A stretch of 64,000 nucleotides of DNA from Bacteroidota bacterium (GTDB lineage Bacteria; Bacteroidota; Bacteroidia; Flavobacteriales; Weeksellaceae): positions 1 to 64,000 of the forward strand of contig JAFDZI010000003.1 of NCBI GenBank assembly GCA_018266955.1, given 5' to 3'. Position 1 is the stretch's first letter; every line of letters begins with the position of its first letter. Below are positions 18,039 through 27,288 of the stretch, piece after piece. Position numbers and translations under genes: made by a program. The notes below the pieces were generated by a model. That model ran no database searches. It was given only the letters and a program-made list of their open reading frames with translations, and was not told the DNA's origin.

Positions 18039-19166
18039 TTATTCTACAAAAAACAAGTCTGAAGCAATTCCATCGGCCATAAACCAATGTTTTTCCGGAA
18101 TTTTTAGAAATCCATTTTCAATAATTAAATTACCTGAATCTAATTTTGGAGCAATAACCTTTTGAAAATAAGTTAATATTTTTTCTGAAAATTGATTTTT
18201 GAAACCCTCTACACAAACACCAATTTTGGTTCTTAACCCAATCATTAACGCCTCGTTGTAGCGATCACTTTCAGTAAGCATTTCTCTCTCCAATGGCAAT
18301 TGGTGGTTCAAAATATTTTGCGCATAAATAATGTTATTGGACACATTCCAACTTCTTTCATTATGCCCATTATAAGAATGAGCAGAAGGACCTAATCCAA
18401 GATACGGTTCGTAACGCCAATAAGCCGAGTTATGCTTGGATTGAAATCCGGGAAGTGCAAAATTTGAAATTTCGTAATGTTCAAAACCATGTTCCTTTAA
18501 AAATTGAGACATCCAGAAAAATTCTTCATTCTGATGGGCTTCATTAGGGGCTACAATTTTACCTGAATTCACCCATTGGTTCAGTGCTGTTTTAGGTTCT
18601 ATGGTAAGTGCATAGGAAGATAGGTGGGGCACCTGTAGCTCCACCACTTTATTAAGATTTTTTTTCCATAACTCCAAGTTGGATGTTGGGCTTCCATAAA
18701 TAAGATCGATGCTTATGTTATCCAAACCGCTATCCTGGGCCCTTTTGATGGCAGCATCAGCTTGGGATGCATTATGGGCACGGTTCATCAGTTGCAAATC
18801 GGCATCAAAAAAACTTTGCACCCCTATGGACAAACGATTAATTGACGATTGTGATAAATCTTTCACATAAGCACTCGTCAAATCATCTGGATTTGCTTCT
18901 AGCGTTATTTCTATATCGTGAGAAAAATCAAAATAAATAAGCAAATGATCCATTATTTTTTTCAATTCATCTACGGACAACATAGAAGGAGTACCACCGC
19001 CAAAATATAAAGTCTTGAGGGTTTTATTTTGAAGTTCATCTTTTCTAAGATCAATTTCTTTACACAAAGCCTCTAGAACCTTGTCTTTCGAATGTAAAGA
19101 AGTTGAAAAATGAAAATTGCAATAACTGCACTTTTGTTTGCAAAAAGGGATATGGATATAAATCAT
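18039..19166 (-). CDS. hemW: radical SAM heme chaperone HemW
   Basis: Cytosolic radical-SAM protein that binds heme and delivers it to apoproteins. The cluster motif is Cys9-X3-Cys13-X2-Cys16 at the very N-terminus, as in HemW, and YFGGGTPSML follows. It lacks the N-terminal extension and extra motif of true coproporphyrinogen III dehydrogenase HemN. The length of 375 residues is normal. The start codon lies directly against the T tract of the upstream gene's terminator, which leaves little room for a separate promoter; the start itself is fixed by the cysteine motif. Confidence 0.92.
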   Translation of the reverse strand: MIYIHIPFCKQKCSYCNFHFSTSLHSKDKVLEALCKEIDLRKDELQNKTLKTLYFGGGTPSMLSVDELKKIMDHLLIYFDFSHDIEITLEANPDDLTSAYVKDLSQSSINRLSIGVQSFFDADLQLMNRAHNASQADAAIKRAQDSGLDNISIDLIYGSPTSNLELWKKNLNKVVELQVPHLSSYALTIEPKTALNQWVNSGKIVAPNEAHQNEEFFWMSQFLKEHGFEHYEISNFALPGFQSKHNSAYWRYEPYLGLGPSAHSYNGHNERSWNVSNNIIYAQNILNHQLPLEREMLTESDRYNEALMIGLRTKIGVCVEGFKNQFSEKILTYFQKVIAPKLDSGNLIIENGFLKIPEKHWFMADGIASDLFFVE

Positions 19167-19192
19167 AAAAAAGCTCCGAATAATTCGGAGCT
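19167..19192 (-). terminator. terminator between sprF-like gene and hemW
   Basis: Read on the minus strand: arms AGCTCCGAA and TTCGGAGCT around a three-base loop, then a T run that ends at the hemW ATG. Confidence 0.85.
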
Positions 19193-19212
19193 CAAAAGTA
19201 ATATTTTTTTTA

Positions 19213-20163
19213 TTAGTATCTAAATCCTCTTCGGTTCAGTACATTTTCGAAATTATAGCCTACACCTAACATAAAGCTGTTTCCTCCGTATTTTTGAATA
19301 TCGGAAAGTCCGATATTATAAGTAGCACCAAATACGAAACGATTGAATTTAGCTTTAATAACTGGTGACATTTCCAAGGATTGGTTGTCATATCTATTTT
19401 GAACATATCTAAAGCTAGCTCCGGCAGAGAAAGAAGTATTATCATTAAAGAAAGTACCCAGCAAACTAGCATCCATTGTTCTGGAAGAGTTTGTGTTCAA
19501 ATTTACCATTACTTGTGGAGTAACATACATATTGTCTGCAAAATGCCAATCGTATCCTAAGTTCATAAATACTTTAATTGGCGAAGGTTCTACACCATTT
19601 ACAATAGAAGCATCATTGGACAGTGCGATATCATTAACAGAGACCCCTCCAAATAAGTTTCTATAAGAAGCAGCCAAACCTAAATTAGCATATACCATAA
19701 AGATATTACTACCATCGCCTTGCAATAATTGGTCATTTTGGTTCTCTACATTTATTTTGGTATAATCAAAATTCATGTTATAGGCACTCACACTGGTACC
19801 GAAAGAGAATTGGTCTTTTCTTTCCCCTTCATCAGAAATTGGAATAAAATATGATAAACCGGCAGTAACCCCTCCAGACGAAATAGGTCCGTTTGCATCT
19901 CTAAAAACAGTAATACCAGCACCCAATCTATCATATACATTCGCATGTACCCCTACGGATTGTACATTTGGGGAGTCATCAAACTTTGAAAATTGTTTTT
20001 GATAATTAAGGTTAACATGAATGTCATCCGTTTTACCATATTGTGCAGGGTTAAATAAGAAATCACCATCTAAAAGATATTGTTGATAATACGGCAAAGT
20101 TTCTTGTGCTTGATACGCCCCCGACAAGAAGGCTAAACATACGATAGCATATAGTTTTTTCAT
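19213..20163 (-). CDS. PorP/SprF-family outer-membrane protein
   Basis: Probable type IX secretion-associated outer-membrane beta-barrel. The protein (316 residues from the chosen start) has a signal peptide (MKKLYAIVCLAFLSGAYQAQ), then the family lead QQYLLDGDFLFNPAQYGKTD and alternating hydrophobic strands to a C-terminal aromatic (GFRY). SprF helps export the large adhesin SprB in gliding bacteria, and PorP anchors the secretion machine. Usually a very long adhesin gene sits next door; none is present here. The frame is open 12 codons upstream, but only MKKLYA gives a signal peptide. Confidence 0.88.
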   Translation of the reverse strand: MKKLYAIVCLAFLSGAYQAQETLPYYQQYLLDGDFLFNPAQYGKTDDIHVNLNYQKQFSKFDDSPNVQSVGVHANVYDRLGAGITVFRDANGPISSGGVTAGLSYFIPISDEGERKDQFSFGTSVSAYNMNFDYTKINVENQNDQLLQGDGSNIFMVYANLGLAASYRNLFGGVSVNDIALSNDASIVNGVEPSPIKVFMNLGYDWHFADNMYVTPQVMVNLNTNSSRTMDASLLGTFFNDNTSFSAGASFRYVQNRYDNQSLEMSPVIKAKFNRFVFGATYNIGLSDIQKYGGNSFMLGVGYNFENVLNRRGFRY

Positions 20164-20214
20164 AACAAATCTGAATTTCAATTCAACAAATATAAACAAA
20201 AACTTGATATAAAT

Positions 20215-21276
20215 TTAATTTTCTAAATATTTTCTCCATTTTTTTACAGCATTCTCCATATCTTCTGGCATGGGGCTTTCAAAATACATTTCTTTCTTGG
20301 TCGTAGGATGTACAAACCCTAGGGTATGTGCATGAAGCCCATGTCTTGGCAATGTACCAAACATATTTTGTATAAATTGCTTATACTTAGGCAAGTTCAC
20401 ACCACGAAGGGGTACATGGCCTTCGTATCGTTCGTCATTAAACAAAGTATGACCGATATGTTTAAAATGAGCTCTTATCTGGTGGGTTCTTCCGGTTTCT
20501 AATTTACATTCTACCCAAGTCATGTATCTAAATCGTTCCAATACTTTATAATGAGTGATTGCATGTTTTCCTTGGCTTCCATCTTCGTAAACGGACATTT
20601 GCATTCTATTTTTAGGATGTCTGCCGATATGCCCTTGTATGGTACCTTCATCTTCTTTCATATTTCCCCATACAAATGCCCAATACAATCTTTTGGTGGT
20701 TCTTTCGAAAAATTGTTTGGCTAAAAAACTCAAAGCATATTCATTTTTGGCTATTACCAAGAGACCCGATGTGTCTTTATCTATCCTATGCACCAATCCT
20801 ACCCTATCCAAATCGGATTTCTCTCCATTTTTCTCAAAATGAAAAGCAAGGGCGTTCACCAATGTTCCGTCCCAATTTCCAAATCCAGGGTGCACCACCA
20901 TCCCAGGTTCTTTATCTACAACAACCAAATCGTCGTCTTCATAAACAATATGCATTGGGATATCCTGAGGAATAATAACATTTTCTCTAGGAGGGTGTGT
21001 TAAAAGCACCGAAATTTCATCTCCTGGTTTTACTCTATAGTTCTGCTTCACCGCCACCCCATTCACCATTACATTACCGGCTCTACAGGTTTGGGAAATC
21101 TTATTTCGAGATGAATTCTGTCGGTAAATCAATAAAAACTTATCAATTCTTTGAGGTTCAGTTTTTTTATCAACTGTTATTTTCAAATGCTCATAAAGTC
21201 CGCTATTTTCATCATCCAACGATACATTTTCAATAGAAAAATTTTCTTCTAAAAAATCTTCATTATCTTCCAACAT
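20215..21276 (-). CDS. rluD: RluD-family 23S rRNA pseudouridine synthase
   Basis: Converts uridines to pseudouridine in 23S rRNA helix 69. A 353-residue RluA-type enzyme with an N-terminal S4 RNA-binding domain (about residues 40-100) and the catalytic motif HRIDKDTSG (163-171, Asp166). The first 35 residues are an acidic lead-in common in flavobacterial homologues. The gene follows the PASTA gene on the same strand, with a hairpin between them. RluC is an alternative within the family, but the RluD-like domain order fits best. Confidence 0.9.
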   Translation of the reverse strand: MLEDNEDFLEENFSIENVSLDDENSGLYEHLKITVDKKTEPQRIDKFLLIYRQNSSRNKISQTCRAGNVMVNGVAVKQNYRVKPGDEISVLLTHPPRENVIIPQDIPMHIVYEDDDLVVVDKEPGMVVHPGFGNWDGTLVNALAFHFEKNGEKSDLDRVGLVHRIDKDTSGLLVIAKNEYALSFLAKQFFERTTKRLYWAFVWGNMKEDEGTIQGHIGRHPKNRMQMSVYEDGSQGKHAITHYKVLERFRYMTWVECKLETGRTHQIRAHFKHIGHTLFNDERYEGHVPLRGVNLPKYKQFIQNMFGTLPRHGLHAHTLGFVHPTTKKEMYFESPMPEDMENAVKKWRKYLEN

Positions 21277-21296
21277 GGCTTATTTTTAAATTAATA

Positions 21297-21323
21297 CGGC
21301 TTCAAAATACCCTTGAAGCCGTA
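21297..21323 (-). terminator. hairpin between PASTA and rluD genes
   Basis: Perfect 10-base arms ACGGCTTCAA and TTGAAGCCGT. The T tract on the minus side is weak (ATTAATTT), so it may only attenuate read-through from the PASTA gene into rluD. Confidence 0.5.
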
Positions 21324-21327
21324 GTGT

Positions 21328-22365
21328 TTACTCTACTATTACTTTTCTTGCTTTAGGCTTTTCTACCTTTGGCTCTTCCGATTTTGGTTTTGTAGTTGTA
21401 GGTCCAGTAACATTTTTAGGCGCTTCGGGCTTTACATCTGGTTTAGTTGCAGGTTTTACAGTTTCTGGACTTACAGTTGAACTTGTGGCGGGCACTGGCG
21501 CAACCTCTGGACTTGGTGCATCTTGTATTACCTCATCATAGCGTACCGGTGGCAAAGTAGTATCCACCTTCATACGGTATATGGCATTCAATTGTTTAAT
21601 TTTTGCGTGCATTTCTGCGGGTGTTTTTTTACTTGCCCACAAATCTATTTGCATTCCTTGATCTCTGGTACTCATCGCTCCAGGATCTTGGTAATAAACA
21701 ATATCGCTCTCATCCTTTCTTCCGTCTTCGTACTCTATTAGTCCTATCTCAAATAAATTTTGTTTGATGATGGCTTTAGCTTCCGCAATTGTTAACCCAA
21801 CTACATTCGGCACAGGAATATTTCTTTTTGGTCCAGCGCCAATCACCAAATCAATAGAAGCAAATCTTGGCAATAAAGTACCGGGCTTCAAATCTTGTCC
21901 ATTATACGACATTCGGATTACGGCATCTCTCTGTATGCTAGGCTCAAACAAGGTATCGCCTACTTTTAATCCTACTCTATCCAATTGACGGAATGCCAAT
22001 CCTTTGTATCGATCCAAAATATCAGGAACCGCAACTGGTGCCCAAGTTTTAGGATTCACTCTTATCTCTATAGATCGACCATCTTTAACATGAGAACCAG
22101 GGTAAGGCCAAACTTTGAGCACTTGATATGGTTTAAACTTAGGGTCGTATTGTAAGCTATCCACTTCATATTCTAAACCGGCATCATCTAATATTTTGAT
22201 GGCTTCGTGTACGGATTTGTTCATCACATTGGGCACTTCTACCTCCTTACCATGATTGGTATGAAACTCTAACCAACGAAAGGTAAGCCAAACCAAACCT
22301 AAAAAAATACCCGCTGCTACAATAATATTTAGGAAAACTTTCCAATAGAAAAGCGATTTAAACAT
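21328..22365 (-). CDS. PASTA-domain membrane protein
   Basis: A 345-residue protein with one N-terminal membrane anchor (about residues 8-28), then three PASTA repeats on the outside (starting near residues 38, 110 and 185; each with the VPNV-type start and the EAI helix). A Pro/Lys/Thr-rich C-terminal tail follows from about residue 290. PASTA domains bind peptidoglycan or muropeptides. There is no kinase or transpeptidase domain attached, unlike the Firmicute proteins; stand-alone PASTA proteins are typical of Bacteroidota. Divergent from ddl. Confidence 0.87.
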   Translation of the reverse strand: MFKSLFYWKVFLNIIVAAGIFLGLVWLTFRWLEFHTNHGKEVEVPNVMNKSVHEAIKILDDAGLEYEVDSLQYDPKFKPYQVLKVWPYPGSHVKDGRSIEIRVNPKTWAPVAVPDILDRYKGLAFRQLDRVGLKVGDTLFEPSIQRDAVIRMSYNGQDLKPGTLLPRFASIDLVIGAGPKRNIPVPNVVGLTIAEAKAIIKQNLFEIGLIEYEDGRKDESDIVYYQDPGAMSTRDQGMQIDLWASKKTPAEMHAKIKQLNAIYRMKVDTTLPPVRYDEVIQDAPSPEVAPVPATSSTVSPETVKPATKPDVKPEAPKNVTGPTTTKPKSEEPKVEKPKARKVIVE

Positions 22366-22612
22366 AAATTTTTGTCTTTAATACAATAGGCAAATATATA
22401 AAAATAATACTTTTTCTCTCTTGCTTTCTTTTGTTTTATTCAAATTTTGAGATTAATAAAATTATTGATCATAAGCAATCGTCTGTCATCATTGGTTTTG
22501 ATTTTTAGTATCGTTCATCGTGGTGATTTCAGATGAAAATGCAACAAAAAAAATAATTCAAATTATAAAATGTTTACTTTTGCTTTAGAAACGAAAAACA
22601 GATTTTTTCATC

Positions 22613-23596
22613 ATGAGCAAAAAGAATATTGCAGTAGTCATGGGAGGTTACTCCGATGAGTATAAAGTGTCATTGAAAAGTGGTCAACTTATTTACGATT
22701 CATTAGACCGAAACTTGTATCTAGTATATAAAGTAGTTATCTTAAAAGACGAGTGGTATTATTTAGACGAAAACAACAAGCAATTGCCCATTAGTAAAGG
22801 GGACTTTTCGGTTGAATTAGGTGATGGCCAAAAATTAAAATTCGATGTATGTTTTAACATTATCCACGGAAAACCAGGCGAAAATGGCGAGTTACAAGCC
22901 TACTGGGACACCATTGGACAGAAATATACCGGTTGTAATTTTTATCAAAGTGCGCTTACATTTAACAAAAAAGACACCTTAGCGGTACTCTCCAAATACG
23001 GAATTCCTGCAGCAAAAAGCATTTATGTAAAAAAAGGAGATGCCTTGGATGTTAATAAAATCATCGACGAATTAGGACTACCTCTTTTTGTAAAACCCAA
23101 CCAAAGTGGCTCCTCATTGGGAATTTCCAAAGTAAAAAAAGCCGAAGAAATGCAAGCTGCTTTGGATTTTGCTTTTGCTGAAGACGATGAAATCCTGATT
23201 GAACGATTCCTCAACGGCACCGAAGTATCGGTAGGTGTGGTCGATTTTGGTGGCAAAACCATCGTACTAGGAATTACGGAAATCGTTCCCAAAAACGAGT
23301 TTTTCGACTATAAAGCCAAATACGAAGGCGAATCCGAAGAAATTACTCCCGCCAGACTGGATGAGGAAACCCGAAAAAAAGTAGAAGAAATAGCCATAAA
23401 AGCATACGAATCTTTGGGCATGAGTGGTTTCTCCAGAAGCGAATACATCATCATGAACGGCACACCTTATATGTTGGAAATGAATACCAACCCAGGGTTT
23501 TCACCTGCAAGTATCTTACCTCAACAAGCTAAAATATACGGCATATCCATCAAAGATCTTTGTGGTAACGAAGTGGAAAAAGCCCTTAAAAAATAA
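22613..23596 (+). CDS. ddl: D-alanine--D-alanine ligase
   Basis: ATP-grasp enzyme that makes the D-Ala-D-Ala dipeptide for peptidoglycan. The 327-residue protein has the N-terminal GGYSDEYKVSLKSG motif, the ATP-binding stretch (VKPNQSGSSLGISKV), and the C-terminal metal site EMNTNPGFSP. A TACTTTTG -7 box lies at 22575-22582, 30 bases before the ATG, without a clear TTG. coaD follows 20 bases later, so an operon is likely. In flavobacteria ddl is often next to PASTA and rluD genes, as here. Confidence 0.96.
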   Translation: MSKKNIAVVMGGYSDEYKVSLKSGQLIYDSLDRNLYLVYKVVILKDEWYYLDENNKQLPISKGDFSVELGDGQKLKFDVCFNIIHGKPGENGELQAYWDTIGQKYTGCNFYQSALTFNKKDTLAVLSKYGIPAAKSIYVKKGDALDVNKIIDELGLPLFVKPNQSGSSLGISKVKKAEEMQAALDFAFAEDDEILIERFLNGTEVSVGVVDFGGKTIVLGITEIVPKNEFFDYKAKYEGESEEITPARLDEETRKKVEEIAIKAYESLGMSGFSRSEYIIMNGTPYMLEMNTNPGFSPASILPQQAKIYGISIKDLCGNEVEKALKK

Positions 23597-23616
23597 TTTC
23601 AACCGTAACAAAAACT

Positions 23617-24075
23617 ATGAAAATAGCCGTATTCCCTGGTTCTTTTGATCCCATTACTTTGGGGCATTATGACATCATCGAAAGAGCTGCTCCATTGTTC
23701 GATAAATTAATCATCGCCATTGGACAAAATTCTCAGAAAAAATACATGTTCCCGCTGGAAAAAAGAATAGAATTTATAAAAAACTCTACCCAACATTTTG
23801 GTAATGTGGAAGTTGATTTTTTCGAAGGTTTAACCGTGGACTATTGTTTGCAAAAAAATGCTCAGTTTATCCTAAGAGGACTCCGCAACCCTGCCGATTT
23901 CGAATTTGAAAAAGCCATTGCCCATACCAATCGTACCTTGGCACATAAAAAATTAGAGACGGTATTTTTGCTTACCTCCTCCGGGAAATCCTTCATCAGC
24001 AGCAGCATCGTTCGGGAAATCATCACCAATGGTGGCGAGTACGAGCTTCTCGTACCCGATGCAGTGCGGGTTTAG
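23617..24075 (+). CDS. coaD: phosphopantetheine adenylyltransferase
   Basis: Makes dephospho-CoA from 4'-phosphopantetheine and ATP. The 152-residue nucleotidyltransferase has the family motifs FPGSFDPITLGHYD (the T/HxGH site) and the C-terminal ISSSIVREII signature. Length and start are normal. It is 20 bases downstream of ddl. The next gene starts about 100 bases later. Confidence 0.96.
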   Translation: MKIAVFPGSFDPITLGHYDIIERAAPLFDKLIIAIGQNSQKKYMFPLEKRIEFIKNSTQHFGNVEVDFFEGLTVDYCLQKNAQFILRGLRNPADFEFEKAIAHTNRTLAHKKLETVFLLTSSGKSFISSSIVREIITNGGEYELLVPDAVRV

Positions 24076-24179
24076 ATTTTTTAATGAAATAGTAAACTAC
24101 AACAAGAGTATTGAATCCCACAAATTCTTTACTCTTTTTTTTCCTTTTTTTCATCATGATATAAAAAAAACTACCATTC

Positions 24180-24815
24180 ATGCACGAACAATTCAACCAA
24201 ATAATAGAAATTTTAGGAACTATTTCCTTTGCCATGTCGGGGAGTTTTGCCGCCATGCAAAAAAGGCTCGATCCTTTTGGGGTGCTCATTATCGCATTTA
24301 TTACTTCGGTTGGTGGGGGTACTGTTCGGGATTTACTCTTGGATGTCCCAGTTTTTTGGATGCACGACCTATGGATGTGTGTCCTTATTTTTACCACGGC
24401 CATTATGGCGATGATTTTTAAATCCATTGAAAAAAAATTCCGAGTTACCTTGTTTATTTTCGATAGTTTTGGCTTGGGATTATTCACCATTATTGGACTT
24501 CAAAAAGGACTCAACGCCAATTTGCATCCACTTATTTGTATTACATTGGGTACAATTACGGGTTGCTTTGGAGGGATTATTCGGGATATATTGCTCAACA
24601 GAATTCCACTCATTTTCCGAAGAGAAATTTATGCTACTGCCTGTATTTTGGGCGGAAGTATTTATTTGATTTTGGTTAAATTCACACCACTCTCTTATCC
24701 ATTGATACAAATTGCAACCATATTGCTCATTGTTGCCATTCGTACTTTTGCCGTACGACTTCAGTGGCAAATGCCCAAATTCTACGACAGAGGCGACGAC
24801 TCGTTTGAAGCTTAA
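24180..24815 (+). CDS. TRIC-type (UPF0126/YadS) membrane channel
   Basis: A 211-residue membrane protein with about seven transmembrane helices and an internal duplication: each half carries a GGG(T)xRD motif (GGGTVRDLLLD near residue 43 and GGIIRDILLN near residue 129). This matches the prokaryotic relatives of TRIC cation channels, formerly called the glycine-type UPF0126 family. Ion selectivity cannot be read from sequence. It shares a strong bidirectional terminator with the convergent TPR-like gene. Confidence 0.87.
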   Translation: MHEQFNQIIEILGTISFAMSGSFAAMQKRLDPFGVLIIAFITSVGGGTVRDLLLDVPVFWMHDLWMCVLIFTTAIMAMIFKSIEKKFRVTLFIFDSFGLGLFTIIGLQKGLNANLHPLICITLGTITGCFGGIIRDILLNRIPLIFRREIYATACILGGSIYLILVKFTPLSYPLIQIATILLIVAIRTFAVRLQWQMPKFYDRGDDSFEA

Positions 24816-24817
24816 AA

Positions 24818-24855
24818 AAAATCCTGAGTTAGAAAAGAACTCAGGATTTTTTTTA
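24818..24855. terminator. bidirectional terminator
   Basis: Arms ATCCTGAGTT and AACTCAGGAT with A and T tracts on both sides, between convergent genes. Confidence 0.9.
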
Positions 24856-24875
24856 CTATTATAAAAGAGATTGAT

Positions 24876-25445
24876 TTAGAAAAATTTACCTCTTTGTCTC
24901 ATATTCGGGTTGTGCATGTGTTTTTGCATGGAAGGCATTTTAAGTTGGTCTTTCATCATTTTTATTTGATCGGTCATCATTCCAGCGGAATCCAATTTCT
25001 TGGCTTCATCCAATAATTTTTGTCCTTCTTGTTTTCTACCTGCCGCAATGGCTGTTGCAGCCAAATTGAGGGTTGCCATGGCACGATCTTGTTTCATATT
25101 CAATCCATACTCCAAAGCTTTTCTCATTAGCGGTTCTACTTTTTTTGGATGTTCTTGTGCTAAAGTAAGTCCTTGCAAATAATGAAAATATCCATACTGG
25201 GAGCTGTGCAATTGGGCTTTATAATTTTTAATTCCCGTTAACCACTGTGATGCTTTTTCCATATTTTGTTTTCTTAATTGCCAAAATGCCAACAAGATGT
25301 ATTCATTTTTATAAAAAAGTGCCACTGGAATTGCGGTGAGTAAAGTAACCACAATGCCCCAACCCAAACTTCTGGTAAAAAACATCATGTAAATTCCTAA
25401 AGCAAGGATTAATCCGGCAACTACAAGTTTTATGTATTTATTCAT
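24876..25445 (-). CDS. membrane-anchored TPR-like protein, function unknown
   Basis: A 189-residue protein with two N-terminal transmembrane helices (about residues 5-22 and 28-46). A helical region follows with repeat-like pairs (LQGLTLAQEHPKKVEPLMRK, then MATLNLAATAIAAGRKQEG) resembling degenerate tetratricopeptide repeats. The C-terminus is rich in Met, His and Arg. I do not recognise a specific family beyond a Bacteroidota-type conserved hypothetical. It is convergent with the TRIC-type gene and upstream of nothing on its strand. A scaffold role for TPR proteins is general knowledge only. Confidence 0.75.
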   Translation of the reverse strand: MNKYIKLVVAGLILALGIYMMFFTRSLGWGIVVTLLTAIPVALFYKNEYILLAFWQLRKQNMEKASQWLTGIKNYKAQLHSSQYGYFHYLQGLTLAQEHPKKVEPLMRKALEYGLNMKQDRAMATLNLAATAIAAGRKQEGQKLLDEAKKLDSAGMMTDQIKMMKDQLKMPSMQKHMHNPNMRQRGKFF

Positions 25446-25655
25446 TCTTTAATTTTTAAACGGTGCAAATATAATGCTTTCGAGCTGAAAATAAAAGCTG
25501 ATTTTCTATGCCTTAAATGTGCAAAATTAGCTTAAGATTATATTTTGTTATAATCATTTTCACCTCTATTTTGGATTTATTATTCAAAATTCAGTAATGA
25601 AACTTTTCAATATTAATTTGAAAATAGCAAAATATCAGTTCAGATTAAAGTTTTT

Positions 25656-26150
25656 CTAATCAATTTTAATTCTTTCATAGGTTTTAAATGCAAAAGAATA
25701 AGGATTTTTTTCATCTGTAGTTTGTACCTCATCTTTAACCAAAGTCCATATTTTATCATCTATTTTGGGAAAAAATGTATCGGCTTCAAATGCTTCATCC
25801 ACTAAGGTCACTTCCAATTTATCCGCTAATGCTATGGTTTGTTTAAAAATTTCTGCCCCACCAATCACCATTACTTCAGTATCTATTTTCTGAGCAAACT
25901 TCAGTGCTTCTTTCAAACTTCCAACGATTAAGATCCCCTCTTCAAACCAATTTTCCTTTCTGGAAACTACAATATTGGTTCGGTTAGGCAAAGGTTTTCC
26001 AATGCTTTCATAAGTTTTTCTTCCCATCACAACAGGATGTCCGGAAGTAATGTCTTTAAAATGTTTCAAGTCTTTGGGCATGTGCCACAACAACTGATTA
26101 TCTTTACCTATTTCACCATTTTTGCCCATCGCCACCACAAGTGTAATCAT
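25656..26150 (-). CDS. folA: dihydrofolate reductase
   Basis: Reduces dihydrofolate to tetrahydrofolate with NADPH. The 164-residue protein has the classic N-terminal pattern (VAMGKNGEIGKDNQLLWHMP, with the Trp-x-x-Pro of the active site), the acidic substrate-contact region, and the NADPH segment MGRKTYESIGKPLPNR. It is a single gene. A folA-thyA pairing, often seen elsewhere, is not present here. Confidence 0.96.
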   Translation of the reverse strand: MITLVVAMGKNGEIGKDNQLLWHMPKDLKHFKDITSGHPVVMGRKTYESIGKPLPNRTNIVVSRKENWFEEGILIVGSLKEALKFAQKIDTEVMVIGGAEIFKQTIALADKLEVTLVDEAFEADTFFPKIDDKIWTLVKDEVQTTDEKNPYSFAFKTYERIKID

Positions 26151-26233
26151 TTTTTAATATTTTTTGCAATTTTACAAATTTAGGCAGATAATTTGTATAT
26201 TTGATTTCAAAACATTCAATAAAAATTCAAATT

Positions 26234-26842
26234 ATGAACAACAAAGGCTGTCTAAGTGCAGGAACTCTGGGCATTGCACTATTAGTTATTGTAGGTATTA
26301 TTTTCTTTTGGGGAAAAAGTGGTTACAATTCATTTGTAGAAAAAGAGCAAGATGTGAACACCAAATGGTCCAATGTGGAAACGGTGTACCAAAAAAGAGC
26401 CAATCTTATCCCTAACCTCGAAAGAACGGTAAAATCGTATGCTACTTTTGAAAAAACAACCCTGACCGATGTAATAGCAGCAAGGTCCAAAGCTACATCG
26501 GTTAACATAGATCCTACCAATATGACCGAAGCAGATTTGGCAAAATTTCAAGCGGCGCAAGGTCAGTTATCTGGTGCATTGAGCCGATTGATGGCTGTGG
26601 TAGAAAGCTATCCTAACTTGAAAGCCGACCAACAGTACATTAACTTCCAAAGAGAATATGTAGCTATTGAAAATAGCATTCGAGCAGAAACGGTGAATTA
26701 TAACGAGTCCGTTAAAAATTATAACACCAGCATTAAACAATTTCCAAGTAATATCTTGGCCAACTTTACTAATTTTAAAGAAAAACCTCTCTTTAAAGCA
26801 GAAGCTGGAGCCGAAAAAGCACCTGAAGTATTTAGCGAATAA
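26234..26842 (+). CDS. lemA: LemA family protein
   Basis: A membrane protein of unknown biochemical role, found with TPM-domain proteins in many bacteria. From the chosen start it has about 202 residues: one transmembrane helix (about residues 8-26), then the coiled-coil LemA domain (VNTKWSNVETVYQKRANLIP). The frame opens 11 codons upstream, but MNNKGC matches homologues. The stop overlaps the next start (26840-26844). A TATATTTG box lies at 26196-26203 with no well-spaced -33. Confidence 0.92.
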   Translation: MNNKGCLSAGTLGIALLVIVGIIFFWGKSGYNSFVEKEQDVNTKWSNVETVYQKRANLIPNLERTVKSYATFEKTTLTDVIAARSKATSVNIDPTNMTEADLAKFQAAQGQLSGALSRLMAVVESYPNLKADQQYINFQREYVAIENSIRAETVNYNESVKNYNTSIKQFPSNILANFTNFKEKPLFKAEAGAEKAPEVFSE

Positions 26843-27288
26843 TGAAAAGAATTTTTACAGACCAACAATTGGCAACGCTTACCGAAGCCATTCGTATGGC
26901 TGAGCACCAATCAACCGGTGAAATTCGTGTGCATATAGACCAAACAACGACTAACCAAACTGAAAATGCCACAGATAATGCATCTGTGGCTTTTGATGTA
27001 TTCAAATCTTTATGTATGGGCAAAACCAAAGAAAAAAATGCGGTTTTGTTCCATATTAATTTTCATCAAAAATACCTCACCATTATTGGAGATACGGGAA
27101 TTCACGAGAAAGTAAAACAAGATTTTTGGGATCAATTACATGACAAAACAACTGCTGAATTTGCCAACGGAAACTATTTAAAAGGTCTCGAAAAAGCTAT
27201 ATTAGAAACAGGAACCGAACTAAAAAAACATTTCCCTATTGAGGGAGAAAACCCAAACGAACTACCCGATGAGATTACCTTCTCTTAA
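26842..27288 (+). CDS. TPM-domain protein (short)
   Basis: A 148-residue cytosolic TPM-domain protein (formerly DUF477). It begins with the family helix (TDQQLATLTEAIRMAEHQST) and has the conserved GEIRVHI and GDTGIHEKV segments. It lacks a signal peptide and membrane segment, unlike its neighbour. Its start overlaps the lemA stop, and its 3' end overlaps the next start by 20 bases, so lemA and two TPM genes form one translationally coupled operon. Confidence 0.88.
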   Translation: MKRIFTDQQLATLTEAIRMAEHQSTGEIRVHIDQTTTNQTENATDNASVAFDVFKSLCMGKTKEKNAVLFHINFHQKYLTIIGDTGIHEKVKQDFWDQLHDKTTAEFANGNYLKGLEKAILETGTELKKHFPIEGENPNELPDEITFS

